Both the position numbers and the translations under genes were made by a program. A DNA stretch of 6,594 nt from Oscillospiraceae bacterium. Lineage in GTDB: Bacteria > Bacillota > Clostridia > Oscillospirales > Oscillospiraceae. The notes below the pieces were generated by a model. It had not been told where the DNA came from and made no database searches. It saw only the letters and a program-made list of their open reading frames with translations. Positions within the stretch are counted from its first letter, which is position 1. Each line of letters starts with the position of its first letter. This document shows, piece by piece, positions 1 to 5,798 of the stretch. The stretch is from NCBI GenBank assembly GCA_017435245.1, contig JAFSFK010000146.1, positions 1 to 6,594 on the forward strand, written 5' to 3'.

Positions 1-2
1 GG

Positions 3-173
3 CCCGGCGACAGCCGGGTCGGGGGGATACTGTACGAATTCGCCGAAAAGTATCGTATACTGATGCCCATTGCTGCAAATCCCTCAGTCAAAAATCATAG
101 ATTTTTGACAGCTCCCTTTAGGCAAGGGAGCCTTTGGTGGAACATCGCAACTGCTCGACAAACCGGAATTTAG
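3..173 (+). CDS. 3' end of an unidentified + strand reading frame, running through a repeat
   Basis: Reading from base 3, the frame is open from the window edge for 56 codons to a TAG at 171-173. Its first 26 or so codons (to about base 80) give a protein-like stretch containing GGILYEFAEKYRILMP. I do not recognise a family from so short a piece. From about base 80 the frame enters the palindromic element at 77-171, so its last 30 or so residues (SVKNHRFLTAP onward) are repeat-encoded rather than conserved protein. The frame converges on the histidine kinase gene and their stop codons overlap (TAG 171-173 on +, TAA 172-170 on -). It may be a real gene whose natural C-terminus was replaced when the repeat inserted, or the coding appearance may be chance. 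The start lies outside the window. Confidence 0.35.
   Translation, partial: PGDSRVGGILYEFAEKYRILMPIAANPSVKNHRFLTAPFRQGSLWWNIATARQTGI
77..171. repeat. Palindromic intergenic element (element 3), chimeric
   Basis: Two strong hairpins lie back to back. GTCAAAAATC (87-96) pairs with GATTTTTGAC (100-109) over a 3-nt loop, and GCTCCCTT (111-118) pairs with AAGGGAGC (124-131) over a 5-nt loop. The first hairpin and its flanks closely match the right half of the element at 6381-6585 (bases 84-116 against 6481-6515, with a 2-nt indel and two substitutions). The right end, AACTGCTCGACAAACCGGAA then TTT (149-171), instead belongs to the end family shared with the elements on both sides of uppP. The left boundary is uncertain: AAATCCC at 77-83 could be an end, or the element could be truncated or extend further left. 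It sits between converging reading frames and overlaps both stop codons. Confidence 0.65.
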
Positions 174-1600
174 TTAACCAGCGGAAGGGTGAAGGTAAAG
201 GCAGTTTTGCCGTCCTTGCTGGAAACGGAAATATCCTCTCCATGGCTGCAAACAATGGTTTTTACAATGTACAGACCCAGACCCCATCCATCCCGATTTC
301 GGGTCCGGCTTTTGTCCAGCTTATGGAATCGGTCAAAAACCAGAGGGAGTTCCTCCGGTGGGATGGTCTGACCGTCGTTGGAGATCTCCACATAGGCCTT
401 ATTGCTGCCCAGACGGATATTAAGCCCCAGTTCTCCTCCGGCAGGGCAGAATTTTACGGCATTATCCAGCAAATTGTAGACCACCTGGGTGATATAATCC
501 TGATTGGCAAAGGTAAAAACCGGATGCTCCGGCATTTCCACCTGAACATCCACACCCTTTTCGTTGATCTTCTGCTCAAAGGTGATCAGTACCTGACCAC
601 AGCATTCCCCAATATCAAAGCGGCTTTTTTGCTCTTCAGGGATGCCACCCTGGTCCTGGAGCCGGGAGATATCCAGCATACTGCGCACAAGTCGGCTTAA
701 GCGCTTGGTCTCCTCGGAGACGATCTGCATATAGTGGGGGTGCTTTTCCGCCGGAATGGTACCGTCCAGCATACCGTCCACCATACCGGAGATGGTGGTC
801 ATAGGGGTCTTCAGCTCGTGGGAGACATTGGCAACGAACTCCTGACGCTGATATTCACTTTTTTGCAAAGAGGATGCCATATTGTTAAAGGCCAGTGCCA
901 GCTCCTGCACCTCCTCCGGGGTGGAGGGATCCACCCGGACACGGGCGTTTAGCTGTCCGTGGCCAAAAGCGCTGGCTGTTTTTGCCAGATCTCGGAGGGG
1001 ATTGGCCTGTTGCCGGGCGAAAAGCGTCATAACTACACCGGCTGCCAGAACTACCAGAATGGATATGGACAGATGGATGTCCAGCATCTGCTTTATAACG
1101 GCACGGGTCCGTTCCACAGGCGTAGACACAAGAACAAAACCTACATCACGGCCCAGAACATCCTCGATGGGCATACAGACCAAATACCGGGAATCCGGAT
1201 ACAGTCCCTGCATCCGTCCGGTGCCGGTGCCGCAGCCGGTCTGCAGTACCTGCTGCAGGAAGGCCTGATTCTGGATCACAAGACCCCGATGCTCACAGCC
1301 CAAAGGAGCGTCGGAGCATAGAACCAGCTGACCACTTAAGTCGCAGATCACCGCATCCGCTTCGGACACTCTGGATGCTACCGACAGATTGATGAGGAAA
1401 TCCTCATCGGACAGGGAATTTTCAATATAATAGGCAGAGGCCAGGGCGGAAATGGTTTCGCAGTCCTTTTTTAATCCTTCCATCGCCTGGTCATCCAGAT
1501 AGTTTCTGGCAAAGATCTGGAAAACCGTACCCACCAGCAGCAGCGCCAGCAGGAGTATGATGGCACCGGGGAAGAGAAACCGGCTGAAGGAAGATCGCAT
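170..1600 (-). CDS. Two-component sensor histidine kinase (HAMP, HisKA, HATPase)
   Basis: This is a 476-residue membrane histidine kinase that would phosphorylate the response regulator encoded just upstream. Visible in order are TM1 (about 11-30), an extracytoplasmic region (about 33-172) with no recognisable fold, TM2 (about 175-196), a HAMP linker (about 195-250), a HisKA segment with NVSHELKTP and phospho-acceptor H261, and a catalytic domain. The catalytic domain has the N box around N376 and N380, an F box FDRF (422-425) and a G2 box GWGLGL (438-443). The G1 box departs from DxGxG: the aligned residues are N-D-G-Q-T (408-412), a variant I believe also occurs in other clostridial kinases, so activity is still likely. 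The sensor region holds several cysteines (C47, C86, C95, C102, C123, C142). The ATG is 2 nt after the regulator stop, with GAGGTG at 1609-1614 as ribosome binding site, so the pair is co-transcribed. The signal sensed is unknown. Confidence 0.95.
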   Translation of the reverse strand: MRSSFSRFLFPGAIILLLALLLVGTVFQIFARNYLDDQAMEGLKKDCETISALASAYYIENSLSDEDFLINLSVASRVSEADAVICDLSGQLVLCSDAPLGCEHRGLVIQNQAFLQQVLQTGCGTGTGRMQGLYPDSRYLVCMPIEDVLGRDVGFVLVSTPVERTRAVIKQMLDIHLSISILVVLAAGVVMTLFARQQANPLRDLAKTASAFGHGQLNARVRVDPSTPEEVQELALAFNNMASSLQKSEYQRQEFVANVSHELKTPMTTISGMVDGMLDGTIPAEKHPHYMQIVSEETKRLSRLVRSMLDISRLQDQGGIPEEQKSRFDIGECCGQVLITFEQKINEKGVDVQVEMPEHPVFTFANQDYITQVVYNLLDNAVKFCPAGGELGLNIRLGSNKAYVEISNDGQTIPPEELPLVFDRFHKLDKSRTRNRDGWGLGLYIVKTIVCSHGEDISVSSKDGKTAFTFTLPLVN

Positions 1601-1602
1601 AC

Positions 1603-2289
1603 TTACAGCACCTCGAACTTATATCCCACGCCCCAGACGGTTTTCAGGCTCCAGCTTTCGCTGACACCCTCCAGCTTTTCCCGCAGACGCTTGACGTGAA
1701 CATCCACCGTCCGGGAATCGCCGAAAAAGTCAAAGCCCCATACCTCATCCAACAGCTGGTTGCGGGTATAGACCCGGTTGGGAGAGGAAGCAAGATAGAA
1801 AAGCAGATCCATTTCCTTGGGAGGTGCCTCTACCTTCTTGCCGTCTACGGTCAGTTCAAAGGCATCCATATCGATGACCAGCTTATCAAAGACAAGCCGG
1901 CGGGCCTTTTTCTCCACGGTGTTGCGGTCGGAACGGCGAAGTACAGCCTCGATCCGGGCCAGCACCTCCCGCATCTCAAAGGGCTTGGTGATGTAGTCGT
2001 CGGCACCGGATTTAAGACCTGTGATCTTATCGTCTGTCTCGCCCTTAGCGGTTAACATAATAACAGGAGTTTGCCCTTCGGAACGGATGGCCTTGCACAC
2101 AGTCCAGCCGTCCATTACGGGCATCATTACATCCAGCAGCACCAGATCGGGACGGATGGAACGGAATTTCGTAAGGCCCTGTCCGCCGTCATCGGCAGTG
2201 GTAACAGCGTAGCCTTCCTTTTCCAGATACATCTGCAGCAGCTCCTGGATATGCTTATCGTCCTCAACGATCAAAACAGAAATAGCCAT
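1603..2289 (-). CDS. OmpR/PhoB-family response regulator
   Basis: This is a 228-residue DNA-binding response regulator, the usual length for the family. The receiver domain (about 4-118) shows the acidic pocket E9-D10-D11, phospho-acceptor D53 in LLDVMMPVMDG, switch T80 and the conserved K102 before P103. A linker rich in charged residues follows. The C-terminal winged helix (about 130-226) has the family's recognition features: PPKEMDLLFYLA, YTRNQLLDEVWG, RTVDVHVKRLREKL and the terminal VWGVGYKF. It is the first gene of a two-gene operon with the histidine kinase. The start is well fixed by AGGAGG at 2298-2303, 8 nt before the ATG. It resembles PhoP/WalR-like regulators in general, but I cannot assign a named orthologue. 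It is transcribed divergently from uppP, so uppP is a possible but unproven target. Confidence 0.96.
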   Translation of the reverse strand: MAISVLIVEDDKHIQELLQMYLEKEGYAVTTADDGGQGLTKFRSIRPDLVLLDVMMPVMDGWTVCKAIRSEGQTPVIMLTAKGETDDKITGLKSGADDYITKPFEMREVLARIEAVLRRSDRNTVEKKARRLVFDKLVIDMDAFELTVDGKKVEAPPKEMDLLFYLASSPNRVYTRNQLLDEVWGFDFFGDSRTVDVHVKRLREKLEGVSESWSLKTVWGVGYKFEVL

Positions 2290-2297
2290 AATGGGAA

Positions 2298-2303
2298 CCT
2301 CCT
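2298..2303 (-). promoter_or_regulatory. Ribosome binding site of the response regulator gene
   Basis: The minus strand reads AGGAGG, a perfect anti-16S match, 8 nt before the ATG at 2289. It fixes this start over a longer upstream in-frame alternative, which has no such site. Confidence 0.9.
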
Positions 2304-2330
2304 ATAATCGCAATAGTTTCCTTTTTCGCC

Positions 2331-2361
2331 ATTATATCACGAATGGGGGAATTGTAGTGAA
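2331..2361 (-). promoter_or_regulatory. Extended -10 promoter of the two-component operon
   Basis: The minus strand carries TGATATAAT: a perfect -10 TATAAT (2331-2336) preceded by TGn, the extended -10 form. The best -35 candidate is TTCACT (2356-2361) at a 19-nt spacing, which is weak, but an extended -10 tolerates that. Predicted transcription starts near 2324, giving a leader of about 35 nt. A second, weaker candidate lies upstream: TTAACA (2389-2394) and TACAAT (2365-2370) spaced 18 nt. Two direct copies of TACAATT (minus strand, 2364-2370 and 2350-2356, 14 nt apart) overlap this region and could be a regulator site, but that is speculation. Confidence 0.65.
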
Positions 2362-2408
2362 TAAATTGTAAAGACTTTGGCCCTAAAATGTTAACAGACA
2401 GGTTGCCC

Positions 2409-2437
2409 TTGCAAATCCCCCGGTTATGGAGTATGAT
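2409..2437 (+). promoter_or_regulatory. Sigma-A-type promoter facing uppP
   Basis: TTGCAA (2409-2414) and TATGAT (2432-2437) are separated by exactly 17 nt, and each box matches the consensus at 5 and 5 of 6 positions respectively when compared with TTGACA-like and TATAAT forms, allowing for the TTGCAA -35 being a weaker variant. Transcription would start near 2443-2445, only a few bases before the palindromic element at 2448. If so, almost the whole 5' leader of uppP is that element. Confidence 0.55.
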
Positions 2438-2447
2438 ATAAAAAATC

Positions 2448-2624
2448 AAATTCCGATTTAACGCTCTGACGAGCGAATTGAAAATTGAAAGTTGAAAGTT
2501 GAGAATTGTGGTATTTTCCTTCGGAAAATAATTTAAAACGTCGGCGTAGCCGACACAATCATTTTCAATTTTCCATTTTCCATTTTCAATTATTATCGAG
2601 CGTTAGCTCGATAAACCGGAATTT
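2448..2624. repeat. 177-bp inverted-repeat element (element 1) in the uppP leader, MITE-like
   Basis: The ends are imperfect inverted repeats: AAATTCCGATTTAACG on the left (2448-2463) and, read on the minus strand from 2624, AAATTCCGGTTTATCGAGC. Inside them are A/T-rich complementary arms, 2476-2510 (built on AATTGAAAATTGAAA) and 2554-2591 (built on TTTTCAATT and TTTTCCA). Small hairpins also occur: CGCTC/GAGCG (2462-2475), TATTTTCC/GGAAAATA (2512-2530), GTCGGC/GCCGAC (2540-2554) and ATCGAGC/GCTCGAT (2595-2612). It encodes no protein. It ends immediately before the segment carrying the uppP ribosome binding site and lies downstream of the predicted promoter, so it would be transcribed as a long structured leader. 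A non-autonomous mobile element is the likeliest origin. I cannot identify a target-site duplication. Confidence 0.75.
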
Positions 2625-2630
2625 ATGGAA

Positions 2631-2636
2631 AAGGAG
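2631..2636 (+). promoter_or_regulatory. Ribosome binding site deciding the uppP start
   Basis: AAGGAG lies 6 nt before the ATG at 2643. An in-frame ATG at 2625 sits upstream of this site and abuts the repeat element, so the start at 2643 (protein beginning MFILEILKA) is much better supported. Confidence 0.85.
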
Positions 2637-2642
2637 TTTAAT

Positions 2643-3485
2643 ATGTTTATCCTTGAAATTCTAAAAGCCATCCTTTTTGGTATTGTGGAGGGCGTCACCG
2701 AGTGGCTGCCGGTATCCTCCACAGGACATATGATCCTGCTGGATGAATTTGTAAAGCTGAGAGTCAGCCCGGAGTTTTATGAGATGTTCCAGGTGGTGAT
2801 CCAGCTGGGTGCCATCGCTGCGGTGATATTGCTCTTTTTCCACAAGCTCAATCCTTTTACTCCCAAAAAGGACCAGATCCAGAAGCAAAATACCTGGCAG
2901 CTGTGGTTCAAGGTGATCGTAGCGGTACTGCCCTCTGCGGTGATCGGTCTGCTGCTGGATGACTGGATGGATGCGCATCTTTATAATTATGTGGTGGTAG
3001 CCATCACCCTGGTCGTTTATGGCGTGGCGTTTTTGTTTGTGGAGAAACGCAACGAGGGCAAGCAGCTGAAGGTTCAGACCGTCTATGACATTGATTACCG
3101 TACCGCTCTGCTCATCGGCGCATTTCAGTGTTTGAGCTTGATCCCCGGTACATCCCGGTCCGGTTCCACGATTTTGGGAGCCATCCTGTTGGGTGTGGGA
3201 CGCAGCGCAGGTGCGGAGTTTTCTTTCTTTCTGGCCAGTCCCACTATGCTGGGCGCCAGTGCGCTGAAGCTGCTGAAGTTTATGCTCTCCGGCGTGTCTG
3301 CCACGGGCACGGAGATCGCCGTGCTGATCGTAGGTTGTATCGTCAGCTTCCTGGTGAGCGTTTTGGTGATCCGGGGACTGATGGAATATGTCCGCAAGCG
3401 CAGCTTCCGGGTGTTCGGTGTGTACCGGATCGCCTTGGGCGCCTTGGTGCTGGTGTACTTTATTATTAAGAGCCTCGTGACATAA
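2643..3485 (+). CDS. uppP: Undecaprenyl-pyrophosphate phosphatase (UppP/BacA)
   Basis: This integral membrane enzyme dephosphorylates undecaprenyl pyrophosphate to undecaprenyl phosphate. It regenerates the lipid carrier for peptidoglycan and other wall polymers, and its overproduction gives bacitracin resistance. The 280-residue protein is of normal length and strongly hydrophobic throughout. Family signatures are clear: EGVTEWLPVSSTGHM (16-30), with the acidic pair E16 and E20, S25-S26 and H29, and PGTSRSGST (168-176) with the catalytic-site arginine R172. FSFFLASPTMLGA follows as a further conserved block. It is a single-gene unit, divergent from the two-component operon and convergent with jag. 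It is bracketed by two palindromic elements whose near ends form a 22-bp inverted repeat (20/22), and its TAA stop overlaps the first bases of the downstream one. Confidence 0.97.
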   Translation: MFILEILKAILFGIVEGVTEWLPVSSTGHMILLDEFVKLRVSPEFYEMFQVVIQLGAIAAVILLFFHKLNPFTPKKDQIQKQNTWQLWFKVIVAVLPSAVIGLLLDDWMDAHLYNYVVVAITLVVYGVAFLFVEKRNEGKQLKVQTVYDIDYRTALLIGAFQCLSLIPGTSRSGSTILGAILLGVGRSAGAEFSFFLASPTMLGASALKLLKFMLSGVSATGTEIAVLIVGCIVSFLVSVLVIRGLMEYVRKRSFRVFGVYRIALGALVLVYFIIKSLVT

Positions 3486-3632
3486 ATCCCGGTTTAGCGA
3501 GCCGTTGTTCGTTAGAATCCGTAGGGGCGGATCTGTGTATCCGCCCGTAAAAACCCCGGTATCTCTAGGGCGCATACGCAGATGCGCCCCTACGAGGTTT
3601 GACTTACAGAACTGCTCGATAGACTGGAATTT
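3484..3632. repeat. 149-bp palindromic element (element 2) between uppP and jag
   Basis: The ends are inverted repeats of the same family as element 1: AAATCCCGGTTTAGCGAGC (3484-3502) and, on the minus strand from 3632, AAATTCCAGTCTATCGAGC (15/19 identical). The core is different and GC-rich. It has hairpin GGGCGGAT/ATCCGCCC (3525-3532 with 3539-3546), hairpin GGGCGCAT/ATGCGCCC (3568-3575 with 3582-3589), and an outer long-range pairing GTAGGGGCG/CGCCCCTAC (3521-3529 with 3585-3593). No protein is encoded. The left end overlaps the last two bases of the uppP stop codon, and the right end is directly followed by the jag terminator. On the uppP transcript these hairpins could protect the 3' end, but there is no U-run to make a classical terminator. 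Confidence 0.75.
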
Positions 3633-3633
3633 G

Positions 3634-3673
3634 AATAAAAAACAACCGGCGTGGGAAATTTCCCACGCCGGTT
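3634..3673 (-). terminator. Rho-independent terminator of the rnpA-yidD-yidC-jag operon
   Basis: A perfect 30-bp palindrome (3644-3673; arm AACCGGCGTGGGAAA and its complement) forms a long GC-rich stem. On the minus strand it is followed by TGTTTTTTAT, a proper U-tract. It begins about 10 nt after the jag stop. On the plus strand the stem is followed by TTGACGTTTATT, a poor U-tract, so it may also stop uppP transcripts but less efficiently. Confidence 0.92.
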
Positions 3674-3683
3674 TTGACGTTTA

Positions 3684-4547
3684 TTATCTTACGTACTCGA
3701 TGACCACACGGCGGTTGGGCTCGGTGCCAACGGAGTAGGTGGTGATCCGGTCGGTATCCTGCAAGGTAGCGTGGATCACGTGACGCTCGTAGGCGTTCAT
3801 AGGCTCCAGGGTGGTGCGGCGGTGTGCCTTCAGCACCTGCTGTGCCTTCTTGCGGGCATAGCGGCGCAGGGATTCCTCCCGCTTTTCCCGGTATGCCTCA
3901 GCATCCACATTGATGCGGATGTGGCCCTCGATACCCCGGTTAATGGAGTAGTTGGCCAGATGCTGGATAGCATCCAGAGTATCGCCCCGGCGGCCAATCA
4001 GGTAACCCAGATCCTCACCCACCAGATCTACCAGGTAAGTGTTGTCCTCACCCTTGATGGCATGGGGAACAGCCTTGGAGCCCATATGCTCCAAAAGACC
4101 CTTAATAAACTGCTCGATCTTTTCCTCTACGGAGCCGGGCTGGGCAGGTGCGTACTCCTTGGGGGCAGCGGGTGCCTTGGGAGCCTCAGGCTTACGCTCG
4201 GCTTTGGGAGGCTTGGGTGCTTCGGGCTTCTTTTCTGCCTTAGGCGCTTCCGGCTTGGACTCGGGCTTGGGAGCCTCTGTCTTGGGGGCAACAGGCTTTG
4301 CCTTGGGCTTGGAACGGGAAGCGGAACCCAGAGCAGACTTGGGAGCTGCAGGTTTTTCAGGCTTGGGATCGGGAGCTTCATAGGTCACCTGGACCTTGGC
4401 AGGCTGGGCACCGAAGCCCAGGAAACCGGGCTTGGCCTGTGCCAGAACCTGGACAGACACGCTGTCCCGATCCAGACCCAGCTGGGCAAGGGCAGCCTCG
4501 ATGGCCAGATCGATGGTCTTGCCCGTAGTAACGATGGTCTTTTCCAT
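3684..4547 (-). CDS. jag: Jag/KhpB (EloR) RNA-binding protein, KH and R3H domains
   Basis: This cytoplasmic RNA-binding protein belongs to the family that partners KhpA and controls cell elongation in Gram-positive bacteria. Its 287 residues show a Jag-N domain (1-56) with the family motif KPGFLGFG (39-46). A low-complexity Pro/Ala/Lys/Glu linker (about 57-137) follows, built of variants of KPEAPK. Next come a KH domain (about 140-215) with the GxxG loop G185-R-R-G188, and an R3H domain (about 220-287) with R255xxxH259 inside NAYERHVIH. The linker is long and repetitive and may vary between strains. The ATG is 3 nt after the yidC stop. Its ribosome binding site GGAGG (4556-4560) lies within the last yidC codons, so translation is coupled. 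It is the last gene before the terminator; no mnmE (trmE) follows, although that gene is often next in this string. Confidence 0.95.
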   Translation of the reverse strand: MEKTIVTTGKTIDLAIEAALAQLGLDRDSVSVQVLAQAKPGFLGFGAQPAKVQVTYEAPDPKPEKPAAPKSALGSASRSKPKAKPVAPKTEAPKPESKPEAPKAEKKPEAPKPPKAERKPEAPKAPAAPKEYAPAQPGSVEEKIEQFIKGLLEHMGSKAVPHAIKGEDNTYLVDLVGEDLGYLIGRRGDTLDAIQHLANYSINRGIEGHIRINVDAEAYREKREESLRRYARKKAQQVLKAHRRTTLEPMNAYERHVIHATLQDTDRITTYSVGTEPNRRVVIEYVR

Positions 4548-4550
4548 TTT

Positions 4551-5786
4551 TTATTCCTCCGTGTTGTGACCGTACCGGTTGGGATCGTAGTTACGACCCT
4601 TGGCGTAGGGGCGGTCGGGGATACCGGACATAGCGGCCGGCTCCTCATGCTCTTCTTCTACAATGCCCTTCTTGGCGGCATATTCCTTAGCGGCGGCAGC
4701 CTTGGCAGCATCCGCTTCACGCTGCTGCTTTTGCTGCAGCTTTTTCTTGCTGGTATTCTGGGTGATGCCGTCGGGATTTGCGGCACGGCGCTCAGCACGC
4801 AGGCGCTCACGCTCAGCCTCAGCCTGTTCCTCTTCCAGAGCACGGGCAAGGCGTACGGCATCCTCAGCGTCATAGATCTTGCGGTAGTGCTTGGTCAGGA
4901 ACACATCCATCACCAGGGAAACGATACCCTGAACGAACCAGTAAAGGCTCAATGCGCCGGGAACGGTAAAGCCGATCCACAGGGACATCAGGGGCATCAT
5001 ATACATCATCATCTTGTTGGACTGGTTGGTCTGAGAATTCTTGGCGGCCTCCTCGTCCTGAACACCCTTTTCGTTGGTGATAACAGAGTTGTTCATCTTC
5101 TGGGACACCAGCATACTCAGCACTTGGCTGCCCGCAGACAGCAGGGGCACGATGAATGCGCCGATGTGTGCCCAGTCAAATGTGTCCCAAGTCCAGATCT
5201 TCCACTGGGGAACTGCGCCCAGATTGATATTCAGGAAGTTGAACTCCATACCCTGAAGGGTATCGGGATTGGCGACGATGTTCTTCAGCTCCTCTGCAAA
5301 CTGGGGGATCAGAGGTGCAGCGATCAGCTGATCGTAGTACGCATTGTTGGAGAAAGCGGATTCGGCGCCGGCCTTGATGGTTTCCACGATCTGAGCAGCC
5401 ACTTCCGCAGTCTCACCCAGCATATACACGATAGGCTCACGGACTACGGTATACAGAGGGATCAGGATCAGCAGGGGAATAAAGCTCCACAGGCAGCCAC
5501 CGCCCATAGAGACACCTTCCTGCTGGTAGAGCTTCTGGGTCTCTTCGTTGAGCTTCTGCTGATCATTGGCATATTTTTTCTGTAGCGCCTGAATTCGGGG
5601 AGTCAGGCGGGACATCTTCATCGTACTCTTCTTGCTCTTGGCGGTAATGGGGAACATGATCAGCTTCAGCGCCACGGCGAAGATGATCAGAGCAATACCG
5701 TAGTTGCTGGTAAAGTCGTACAGCACAGACAGCAGCCAGCCGAAGGGTACACGGATGATATCCCATAAACTAAATGCGAGAATCAT
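4551..5786 (-). CDS. yidC: YidC/Oxa1-family membrane protein insertase
   Basis: This insertase integrates membrane proteins into the lipid bilayer, alone or with the Sec translocon. The 411-residue protein has hydrophobic segments near 10-48, 98-116, 215-235, 268-285 and 287-305. A positively charged cytoplasmic loop (about 49-95: KSKKSTMKMSRLTPRIQ and onward) corresponds to the C1 loop. The segment MMYMMPLMSLWIGFTVPGAL with LYWFVQGI is a strong family signature. The hydrophilic-groove arginine of Gram-positive YidC appears as K41 (ALKLIMFPIT), which keeps the positive charge. No lipobox cysteine is present at the N-terminus. The segment between the second and third membrane spans (about 118-214) is longer than in Bacillus. 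The C-terminal tail (about 310-411) is highly charged and probably coiled-coil. AGGAGG (5794-5799) lies 7 nt before the ATG and overlaps the yidD stop. Confidence 0.96.
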   Translation of the reverse strand: MILAFSLWDIIRVPFGWLLSVLYDFTSNYGIALIIFAVALKLIMFPITAKSKKSTMKMSRLTPRIQALQKKYANDQQKLNEETQKLYQQEGVSMGGGCLWSFIPLLILIPLYTVVREPIVYMLGETAEVAAQIVETIKAGAESAFSNNAYYDQLIAAPLIPQFAEELKNIVANPDTLQGMEFNFLNINLGAVPQWKIWTWDTFDWAHIGAFIVPLLSAGSQVLSMLVSQKMNNSVITNEKGVQDEEAAKNSQTNQSNKMMMYMMPLMSLWIGFTVPGALSLYWFVQGIVSLVMDVFLTKHYRKIYDAEDAVRLARALEEEQAEAERERLRAERRAANPDGITQNTSKKKLQQKQQREADAAKAAAAKEYAAKKGIVEEEHEEPAAMSGIPDRPYAKGRNYDPNRYGHNTEE

Positions 5787-5798
5787 AAATGTTCCTCC

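Noticed and set aside
2264..2449. A 61-codon minus-strand frame overlapping the start of the response regulator gene
   Set aside because: It runs through the promoter and ribosome binding site of the regulator and has no start signal of its own.
2476..2591. Possible CRISPR-like or tandem repeat array from repeated TTGAAA / TTTTCCA units
   Set aside because: The units are 7-10 bp without spacers and are arranged as two complementary arms, so this is an inverted-repeat element and not a CRISPR array.
2661..3575. A 304-codon open frame on the - strand opposite uppP
   Set aside because: The uppP reading carries all family motifs. The antisense product is rich in Q, H and D with no recognisable domain, as expected for a shadow.
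3771..5585. A 604-codon open frame on the + strand across jag and yidC
   Set aside because: It is antisense to two unmistakable conserved genes, spans their junction, has no recognisable motif and no fitting ribosome binding site. It is a by-product of codon bias in the real genes.
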